From: Terriglobales bacterium
GTDB taxonomy: Bacteria; Acidobacteriota; Terriglobia; Terriglobales; Acidobacteriaceae
Length of the DNA: 34,274 nt
Reading direction: 5' to 3'
NCBI GenBank assembly: GCA_015655585.1
Contig: JAATEV010000014.1
Location: 1-34,274 of the forward strand
Shown here in pieces: positions 16,062 to 22,871 of this stretch. Under the pieces are notes generated by a model, which did no database searches, was not told where the DNA came from, and was given only the letters and a program-made list of their open reading frames with translations. A program made the translations under genes and the position numbers. The number at the start of each line of letters is the position of its first letter. Within the stretch, counting starts at the first letter, position 1.

Positions 16062-16636
16062 GCATCGCAACCACACGAGGAGACGGGGGACAAACCGGAC
16101 TGGCAGGCGGGATTCGTGTCTCCAAGGCAGACCTCCGTGTCGAGTCCTACGGCTCCGTCGATGAGCTCAATACCGTGCTCGGCTTCGCACGAAGCATCTG
16201 CACCAACAAAGATATTTGTAACTGGACTGAGAACATTCAGCGCACACTCTTTCGTCTCGGCTCGGCCCTTGCCACGCCTCCCGAGAGCAAGAAGCAGCCA
16301 CCTTCCATCACAACAGAAGACGTAGACACCCTGACCAACCTCGTTCATCAGATCGAAGCGACCGAAGGTATCCTCTCCGATTGGTCGTTGCCCGGAGCCC
16401 ATACAGAGTCCGCCGCATACGAGGTTGCCCGCACCGTGTGCAGACGCGCAGAGCGCAACGCTGTGCGTCTTGCGGCAAGCGGCGTCGAAGTGAAGCCGGA
16501 GATCCTCGCCTACCTGAATCGCCTGTCGGACCTGATCTGGCTCTTCGGGCGATTGATTGAGCTGAACGCCGGCGTGGATGCGCGACTTCGTACCGAAGCA
16601 ACCTCCGGGCCTAAGTGGTCACGAGCATGGAAATGA
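16058..16636 (+). CDS. pduO: Cob(I)alamin adenosyltransferase, PduO type
   Basis: A 192-residue enzyme that transfers the adenosyl group from ATP to reduced cobalt, making the upper ligand of coenzyme B12. The N-terminal ATP loop TTRGDGGQTGLAGG (residues 5-18), VESYGSVDELNTVLGFAR, LPGAHTESAAYEVARTVCRRAERNAV and the final LNRLSDLIWLFGRLIE are the PduO/MMAB family signature, distinct from CobA/CobO. The ATG at 16058 forms an ATGA overlap with the preceding gene and begins just before the ATP loop; a longer in-frame extension to 15881 would lie wholly inside that gene. The reductase that makes cob(I)alamin is not obvious here. Confidence 0.94.
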   Translation: MSIATTRGDGGQTGLAGGIRVSKADLRVESYGSVDELNTVLGFARSICTNKDICNWTENIQRTLFRLGSALATPPESKKQPPSITTEDVDTLTNLVHQIEATEGILSDWSLPGAHTESAAYEVARTVCRRAERNAVRLAASGVEVKPEILAYLNRLSDLIWLFGRLIELNAGVDARLRTEATSGPKWSRAWK

Positions 16637-17316
16637 AGAGAGCGCCCGGCTTTGAACAAGAACATCGCGACGGCATCTACAGAGCTATCCGCGAACGCAG
16701 AGATGTGCGTCGCGGCTTCCTGCCTGAACCGTTGCCCGATGAGCTGCTGTATCGTTTGCTCGAAGCCGCCCACAATGCGCCGTCCGTAGGATTGATGCAG
16801 CCGTGGCGCTTCATCGTCGTGAAGGATGCGAGCGTGCGCCAGAAGATTCACAAGCTCTTTCTTGAGGCGAACCAAACGGCGCAGACCAGCTACGAAGGCG
16901 AGCAGCGAGCGCTCTACTCCGGGATGAAGCTCGAAGGCATCCTTGAGGCTCCACAAAATTTGTGTGTGGTGTGCGACTCGCAGAGCACGCAAGGTCATGG
17001 GCTGGGCAGGCATACCATGCCCGAGACCGCGCTCTACTCCACCGTCTGCGCTGTGCAGAATCTCTGGCTCGCAGCTCGTGCAGAAGGCGTTGGCGTTGGC
17101 TGGGTCAGCATTCTCGCTCCCGACCGCCTGCGCAGCGCTCTGAACATTCCGGAAAACATGACTCCCGTTGCCTATCTATGCCTCGGTTACGTCGAGGCCT
17201 TCGCCGATACGCCTGACCTGGAAAAATTCGGCTGGGAAAAACGCACTCCGCTCAGTAGTGTTCTCTCTTTCGATCGCTACGACAGCAGTGAGGAAACGGA
17301 GAAGCCTGCACGATGA
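16633..17316 (+). CDS. bluB: 5,6-dimethylbenzimidazole synthase BluB
   Basis: A 227-residue flavin-dependent, O2-requiring enzyme of the nitroreductase fold. It cleaves its own reduced FMN to give 5,6-dimethylbenzimidazole, the lower ligand of cobalamin. RAIRERRDVRRGFLPEPLPDELLYRLLEAAHNAPSVGLMQPWRFIVV (about 17-65) is the BluB version of the FMN-binding region. GLGRHTMPETALYSTVCAVQNLWLAARAEGVGVGWVSIL is the second diagnostic block. The ATG at 16633 is chosen because it overlaps the pduO stop by ATGA; ATG 16627 and GTG 16615 are in frame just upstream. Its presence points to an aerobic life and to true cobalamin rather than another cobamide. Confidence 0.93.
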   Translation: MKRAPGFEQEHRDGIYRAIRERRDVRRGFLPEPLPDELLYRLLEAAHNAPSVGLMQPWRFIVVKDASVRQKIHKLFLEANQTAQTSYEGEQRALYSGMKLEGILEAPQNLCVVCDSQSTQGHGLGRHTMPETALYSTVCAVQNLWLAARAEGVGVGWVSILAPDRLRSALNIPENMTPVAYLCLGYVEAFADTPDLEKFGWEKRTPLSSVLSFDRYDSSEETEKPAR

Positions 17317-18902
17317 GCGCGCGCTCCATCATGATTCTGGGCACAAGTTCGCATGTAGGCAAATCGCTCCTCACTGCCGGGCTCTGCCGCATCTTCGCGC
17401 AACAAGGCCATCGTGTCGCTCCATTCAAGTCGCAAAACATGTCGCTGAACTCAGCCGCCACTGTGGAAGGACTTGAGATTGGCCGCGCGCAGGCCTTGCA
17501 GGCGGAGGCCGCAGGGGTACCCGCCTCCGTGCACATGAATCCCATCCTCATCAAGCCTTCGGGAGACTCTTCATCGCAGGTGGTTGTTCGCGGCAAGATC
17601 TGGGGCCAGATCACTGCTGCGGACTACCATCGCCGCCGCGTCACGGAGTTGTTGCCGATTGTGCGCGAAAGCTACGAGATACTCGCCAGCAAGCACGACG
17701 TAATCATTCTCGAAGGAGCCGGCTCCCCCGCGGAGATCAATCTGAAGCAGCACGACATCGCCAATATGCGCATGGCAGAGATGGCCAACGCCGCGTGCCT
17801 TCTGGTCGGCGACATCGATCGCGGAGGAGTCTTCGCTTCATTGCTGGGCACACTCGAACTGCTCACAGCCGAGGAGCGAGAGCGGGTAAGAGGATTCGCA
17901 ATCAATAAATTTCGAGGCGATGCAAACCTGCTGACTCCGGGCATTCAAATGATCGAAGAGCGCGTGCACAAACAATGCATTGGCGTCGTTCCGTATCTGC
18001 ACTCCCTGGCACTGGAAGAGGAAGACAGCGTAGGCCTGAACGCGGCCAAGCAATCGACCTGGAGCAAGGAAGATCTCGCGAACCACTCCGCAGAGCGGCC
18101 ACTCCGCATCGCAGTTCTAGCACTTCCCTTCTTCTCGAACTTCACAGACTTCGACTCTCTTCGCAGCGAGCCCTCCGTCTCATTGCGATTCTGCAATCAG
18201 GCTGAAACTATCGCGCAAGCAGACATCGTCATCCTCCCCGGCACCAAACAGACCGTGGACGATCTTCAATGGATGCGCAGCAATGGTCTCGACCACGCTA
18301 TACAGAGCTTCTCCTCAAAGGGGCTGGTCGTCGGCATCTGTGGAGGGATGCAGATGCTGGGTGAAACGATCAGCGACCCGTTCGAGATCGAGCATCGTGG
18401 CACTACGGAAGCTCTCGGACTGCTGCCATTGCAAACGATCATGCAGACCAGGAAGACTACCCGGAACGTCTCAGGCAGGTTCGCAGCAACGACTTTGTTT
18501 GGACAGACAATCGAACCCCTTCCTCTGAGTGGATACGAGATCCACATCGGCCAGACGATCTACTCCCCGCACGCAAATCACTTCGCTACCTTTTCTGTTC
18601 CAGACGACAGCAAAGACGGCTGCATCAGTGCAAACACTCAAGTCTTCGGCACTTATCTTCACGGCGTATTTGATGACGATGCGTTTCGCCATCACTTTCT
18701 CAGTGCGGCACGCGCTTTCTATGGGCTCAACAAGACAGGCGAACTTACACAATGGAAGCTTCTCCGCGAAGCATCTCTCGACAGGCTGGCATCTGCACTA
18801 AGTCGATCTCTGGACATGGAGAAGATATTCAACTGGGTCAACCTCACTTACAACAGACCCGAATCAACCAGCCAAATTCCCAGCGTTGAGGCCGTGCAGT
18901 GA
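17313..18902 (+). CDS. cobQ: Cobyric acid synthase
   Basis: A 529-residue glutamine-dependent amidotransferase that amidates the b, d, e and g carboxyls of adenosylcobyrinate a,c-diamide to give adenosylcobyric acid. The N-terminal synthetase domain shows IMILGTSSHVGKSLLTAGLCRIF (residues 6-28), VAPFKSQNMSLNSAAT, and VILEGAGSPAEINLKQHDIANMRMA. The C-terminal class I glutaminase domain carries the nucleophile Cys343 in GLVVGICGGMQMLGE, and a TYLHGVFDDD block with the catalytic histidine. Length is slightly above the usual 480-510. The start is an ATGA overlap with bluB. Confidence 0.95.
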   Translation: MSARSIMILGTSSHVGKSLLTAGLCRIFAQQGHRVAPFKSQNMSLNSAATVEGLEIGRAQALQAEAAGVPASVHMNPILIKPSGDSSSQVVVRGKIWGQITAADYHRRRVTELLPIVRESYEILASKHDVIILEGAGSPAEINLKQHDIANMRMAEMANAACLLVGDIDRGGVFASLLGTLELLTAEERERVRGFAINKFRGDANLLTPGIQMIEERVHKQCIGVVPYLHSLALEEEDSVGLNAAKQSTWSKEDLANHSAERPLRIAVLALPFFSNFTDFDSLRSEPSVSLRFCNQAETIAQADIVILPGTKQTVDDLQWMRSNGLDHAIQSFSSKGLVVGICGGMQMLGETISDPFEIEHRGTTEALGLLPLQTIMQTRKTTRNVSGRFAATTLFGQTIEPLPLSGYEIHIGQTIYSPHANHFATFSVPDDSKDGCISANTQVFGTYLHGVFDDDAFRHHFLSAARAFYGLNKTGELTQWKLLREASLDRLASALSRSLDMEKIFNWVNLTYNRPESTSQIPSVEAVQ

Positions 18903-19855
18903 GCAGCCGCGCAATCATTACAGCAGCCTACTTGTTTGACTGGATCGCGGGAGATCCTGAATGGTTCCCGCACCCAGTACGCCTTATCGGAAAGTACATC
19001 GACCACGGCGAGCGACTCTCGCGGCGCCCCGGCCAGAGGTCTTCTACCGAACTCGTCTATGGTGGAGCGCTCGCAGCTACGACAATCGCCTTGTCGTATC
19101 TAGGCACTTCTTATGCTATCCAGTGGAGCTATCGACGAGGCCGATGCTTCGGAGTTGTCACGGAAGTTGCATTAGCATGGACCTGTTTAGCGTCTCGCAA
19201 TCTGCACGACGAGGCCACCGCGGTTATCGATGCGCTTGAAGCGGATGACGTAGTGCGAGCTCGTAAGAGACTGGCAAGGATCGTAGGACGCGACACAGAG
19301 CATCTCGATGAGCAGGAGATCTGCCGGGCAGTAATCGAAACCATTGCGGAGAGCGCTTCCGATGGCATCATGGCTCCGCTCTTTTATATGGCCTTGGGAG
19401 GCGCTCCGCTCGCTATGGCTTATAAAGCGACGAACACACTCGATTCCATGATCGGCCATGCAGATGAAAACTACTTTTATTTTGGGAAAATTGCAGCACG
19501 CCTGGATGATATTGCTAACTTCCTGCCATCCCGTCTTACTGCACTGAGTATCGCCGCAACTACTACTCTTATCCCGAAGACTAGTTTCTCCTCAGCCCTG
19601 ACTACATGGAACCGTGATGGAGGCAAGCATAAAAGTCCGAACGCCGGACAGCCCGAGAGCTCCATGGCAGGAGCCTTGCAGGTGAGGCTTGGAGGAAAAA
19701 ACTTTTACGACGGAGAGCCAATCGAAGCTCCCTTGATCGGCGAGGCCTTTGCATCTCCATCGATAGAGCACGCCAAGCGGGCGATTCGAGTTGTCTCGAT
19801 TGTCTCCATCCTTGGAGCCGTTGCGGTTCTCCTACTGAGAGGACGACGGCGATGA
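18899..19855 (+). CDS. cbiB: Adenosylcobinamide-phosphate synthase
   Basis: A 318-residue membrane protein that attaches (R)-1-aminopropan-2-ol phosphate to adenosylcobyric acid. The family opening is clear: LFDWIAGDPEWFPHPVRLIGKYI (residues about 12-34). RKRLARIVGRDTEHLDEQEICRAVIETIAESASDGIMAPLFYMALGGAPLAMAYKATNTLDSMIGH (about 118-188) is the strongest diagnostic block, and the AGALQVRLGG near the end is also typical. Translation begins at GTG in a GTGA overlap with cobQ. The next gene, cobD, supplies the aminopropanol phosphate. Confidence 0.94.
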   Translation: MSSRAIITAAYLFDWIAGDPEWFPHPVRLIGKYIDHGERLSRRPGQRSSTELVYGGALAATTIALSYLGTSYAIQWSYRRGRCFGVVTEVALAWTCLASRNLHDEATAVIDALEADDVVRARKRLARIVGRDTEHLDEQEICRAVIETIAESASDGIMAPLFYMALGGAPLAMAYKATNTLDSMIGHADENYFYFGKIAARLDDIANFLPSRLTALSIAATTTLIPKTSFSSALTTWNRDGGKHKSPNAGQPESSMAGALQVRLGGKNFYDGEPIEAPLIGEAFASPSIEHAKRAIRVVSIVSILGAVAVLLLRGRRR

Positions 19856-20964
19856 CCAGCGGACAGACGAAGCAAGAACCGATGCATGGCGGCCAGTTGC
19901 GCAGTATCTCCGCGACCTATGGAATCGCGCTCGACGACCTCATCGACTTCAGCGCAAACATCAACCCGGCAGGCCCACCCGCCTCTGTCATCCAGGCAAT
20001 ACACGCGTCGCTTGCGGACCCGCGAACGCTGACGAACTATCCCGACCTTGAACTTGCCGAGCTGAAACAGAGCATCGCAGATCAAAATGGAGTAAGGCCC
20101 GAACATATATCCGTTGCCAACGGCTTCGTCCCCCTGCTCGATGCAGCCCTGCGCTCGCTTCGCATCAAGCGCTGCCTGCTTCCCGTTCCCTGCTTCAACG
20201 AGTACCAGCGGACGCTTGAGAATCTGGAGATTGAAGTCGTCCCCTATCTGCTATCGCAGGAAAACTGCTGCTCTTACAATCCCGATGCCCTCTTCGAATC
20301 GCTTCAATCGAACGAGTGCGATGCGATCCTGTTTGCGAATCCCCAAAACCCCACTGGAGTCGTCAGCAATCAGGCCTCCATGAGACGACTCATCGAGAAA
20401 GCCGCGCAGCATCGGATCAATATATTTCTGGATGAGGCATTCATCGATTATTGCCCGGACAACTCGCTCTCGCGTGACGCGATCGGTTTCTCGAACTTAA
20501 TCGTATTTCGCTCAGTAACGAAATTTTTCGCAGTTCCCGGACTGCGAGTGGCCTACGCCATCTGCAATTCTTCTCGAACGCAGGCGATTCATCGCTACAT
20601 CGCGCCATGGCCTGTCACAAAGCTTGCAGCGGATGCAGTCTGTGCGGCACTGAGCGACCGCGACTACGAAGAACGATCCCGTGTTGAGAATGAAACGTGC
20701 CGCGCATGGCTGGTCCGCGAGCTTCACCGACTGGGCATCGAGACCTATCCTTCGAGCACTAACTTTCTTCTGCTCAAACTTCCCCCGGAGATCGAAGCAT
20801 CGCTACTTCGGGAGAAGATGATTCGCGAGCAGAAGATCGTCCTTCGCTCGTGCGGTAACTTCGAAGGACTCGATCCCGGCCACCTGCGAACGGCTATCCT
20901 CTCACAGGTGCAGAACGAAAGACTTGTCCGGGGTCTCGAACAAGTCTTATCGACTCTCCAATAA
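19852..20964 (+). CDS. cobD: L-threonine-O-3-phosphate decarboxylase
   Basis: A 370-residue PLP enzyme of the class I/II aminotransferase fold. It decarboxylates L-threonine phosphate to (R)-1-aminopropan-2-ol phosphate, the linker of the nucleotide loop. MHGGQLRSISATYGIALDDLIDFSANINPAGPP (about 11-43) is the CobD opening. FANPQNPTGVVS, the aspartate in IFLDEAFIDY, and the Schiff-base lysine K224 in FRSVTKFFAVPGLRVAY are the cofactor residues. It resembles HisC, but the context and the N-terminal HGG decide for CobD. The gene overlaps cbiB by ATGA and ends the operon, three bases from the stop of the convergent glycosidase gene. Confidence 0.92.
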   Translation: MTSGQTKQEPMHGGQLRSISATYGIALDDLIDFSANINPAGPPASVIQAIHASLADPRTLTNYPDLELAELKQSIADQNGVRPEHISVANGFVPLLDAALRSLRIKRCLLPVPCFNEYQRTLENLEIEVVPYLLSQENCCSYNPDALFESLQSNECDAILFANPQNPTGVVSNQASMRRLIEKAAQHRINIFLDEAFIDYCPDNSLSRDAIGFSNLIVFRSVTKFFAVPGLRVAYAICNSSRTQAIHRYIAPWPVTKLAADAVCAALSDRDYEERSRVENETCRAWLVRELHRLGIETYPSSTNFLLLKLPPEIEASLLREKMIREQKIVLRSCGNFEGLDPGHLRTAILSQVQNERLVRGLEQVLSTLQ

Positions 20965-20967
20965 GAG

Positions 20968-22824
20968 CTACCAAAGTGGGTATGGCTTCGCCTTCCGGTC
21001 AAAGTACATCTGGTACGGGAAGCCTTCGTTGTAAGCATAGAACGGACGGAAACGAAGCCGGATGTTCTTTCCGTCCGGGCGTTCGACGCGATACATCCCC
21101 GGCACAGCCGGAGCGGAAAAATGCGATGCCAGCGGACTATCGTCCGCAATCAGCAGCTTATTCAGAGCCTCGTCATCGCCCGGAAGAATGAAGTCAGGAT
21201 CGTGGTAGTCATAGTCCAGAGCAAGCACAACAGGCCCACGCACAACCGCAACACGATCCGGGTTCTGCTGATCGACAGCTTCCATCCGCAGAAGCATGGG
21301 GACATGAATCTCTACCTTGTCTCCGGGGTTCCACTCGCGTGACAGGCTCGCCCATGTGCCGGGCTTGCACGCAACGGATGCAGCAGCTCCATTCACCTTG
21401 ATCGACATGTTCTGGCACCACTCCGGAACCCGGAACCGCAAATCGAACTTCTTGCGCTGCTTCATGTCGAAGCTCAACGAAACCATGTCCTTCAGCGGAT
21501 ATTCCGTCTGCTGAGTTACTTTGATCTCGTCTCCCTGATGCTTCCAGCTCAATTCCGAAGGAACATATAAGTTGACATACAGCCCGGATGAATCCTTGAA
21601 ATAAATAAGGTTGTAATAGTCCGCAAGATTCTGAAAGTAAGTTCCCGAGCAACAGGTGAAGTTATCCCAGCGATCGACCTTCATTCCTCCCGAAACGCGG
21701 TAGTCGGAGTAATAAAAATTGCGTCCGCCTTCCGTCACCGGAAGCGAAGCTCCAACGCCGTTATAGAAGAGTTTCTCGATCCAGTCCCCGTAACGGGCCT
21801 CGCCCGTGAATTGCATAAGATGCTGAGACATTTTGAAAGCTCCCCACGTGCCGCATCCCGTCTCAAACGTATCAGACCTCGTATCCAGGGCTTTACCAAG
21901 GCTTCCATCCGGAGCCATAAAGCGTTCGTTCGGCCCATAGCCGCCCGTTGCATAACACTGCCGCCGCTGCATGTAGTCGTAGGCATTTTTCAGAACACGC
22001 AGGGTCTCCGGATCGCCACTCACGGCGTAGTACATTGCTGCACTGCTGAAGGTATTCACATGGCTGAAGGCATGAACTCCATGAGCATCCGCCGGATCTG
22101 CCGTGGCCGCAAACTTATTCCAATAACTCGGATAGAGCCATACCTCGGCAAAGCTCTTATACTTCGGATCGCCCGACACCTGGTAAGCCCGATATAGATT
22201 TTCCGAGAGCTTGTACCACTCCCCCGGCTTACCCGAGTAGTAGACATTATCTTCTTTGATAGCCGGCATTCTTTCGCGACTTAGATTTTTCTCCGCCCAT
22301 CTGGTACTTTTCTCCAGCAATGCCATCGCGGTCTTATCCCCCACATAGACATGCATATCCACCAGACCGCAGTTCAGCTTTGCAAACTCCACTCGCGGAT
22401 TATCATCCGGGCCAATCGTCTTCGCCCATTCGTTCAGCAGATAGGTCGCCTTGTCGCGATAAGCCACGTCTCCCGTGGCACGGTATAGACGCGACATCGC
22501 GCTCATCCAATCGCCCAGCAATCCGCCCGTGCTCCTCGCCGCCCATCCTCCAAGCGTCTTACCCGGAGCGGGCAGCCCCGCCGCCGCACGAAAACCGTGC
22601 AGAATATCGTCATCCGAAAGCCCCAGATAGTAGCTTCTCGCGACCTCCACCTGATTCTGCCATCGGCTCTTCAGCAGCCGAACCCCTTGAAACTCGAACG
22701 ACTCCATTTTGACCGCGGGCTGCGTATCCGCAAATGCGGAAGAGCTATGCGAAGCATAGGCCAGCGTTGCAACCGTAGACGAGGCAGTCTTCAAAAAATC
22801 GCGGCGAGAAATACGATGGTTCAT
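20968..22824 (-). CDS. Tat-exported DUF1680 (GH127-like) glycosidase, variant metal site
   Basis: A 618-residue exported protein of the beta-L-arabinofuranosidase superfamily (DUF1680). The twin-arginine signal RISRRDFLKTASSTVATLAYA (residues 4-24) is followed by an (alpha/alpha)-barrel with LYRATGD, YQVSGDPKY and FTGEARYGDWIEKLFYNGV repeats and C-terminal beta-sandwich sequence. In characterised GH127 enzymes the zinc ligands are Glu-x-Cys plus a Cys-Cys pair. Here the corresponding stretch reads DTFETGCGTWG (E321, C324), one residue longer, and the pair is FTCCSGTYFQ (C391, C392) instead of CCPPN. It probably belongs to a distinct DUF1680 subgroup with another substrate. The ATG has a CAGGAGA ribosome site and lies 47 bases after the GH127 paralogue, so the two form an operon. 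Confidence 0.88.
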   Translation of the reverse strand: MNHRISRRDFLKTASSTVATLAYASHSSSAFADTQPAVKMESFEFQGVRLLKSRWQNQVEVARSYYLGLSDDDILHGFRAAAGLPAPGKTLGGWAARSTGGLLGDWMSAMSRLYRATGDVAYRDKATYLLNEWAKTIGPDDNPRVEFAKLNCGLVDMHVYVGDKTAMALLEKSTRWAEKNLSRERMPAIKEDNVYYSGKPGEWYKLSENLYRAYQVSGDPKYKSFAEVWLYPSYWNKFAATADPADAHGVHAFSHVNTFSSAAMYYAVSGDPETLRVLKNAYDYMQRRQCYATGGYGPNERFMAPDGSLGKALDTRSDTFETGCGTWGAFKMSQHLMQFTGEARYGDWIEKLFYNGVGASLPVTEGGRNFYYSDYRVSGGMKVDRWDNFTCCSGTYFQNLADYYNLIYFKDSSGLYVNLYVPSELSWKHQGDEIKVTQQTEYPLKDMVSLSFDMKQRKKFDLRFRVPEWCQNMSIKVNGAAASVACKPGTWASLSREWNPGDKVEIHVPMLLRMEAVDQQNPDRVAVVRGPVVLALDYDYHDPDFILPGDDEALNKLLIADDSPLASHFSAPAVPGMYRVERPDGKNIRLRFRPFYAYNEGFPYQMYFDRKAKPYPLW

Positions 22825-22871
22825 ACTATCTCCTGACTAATTTTAAAATATCGACTTATAAAAATCGGAAA

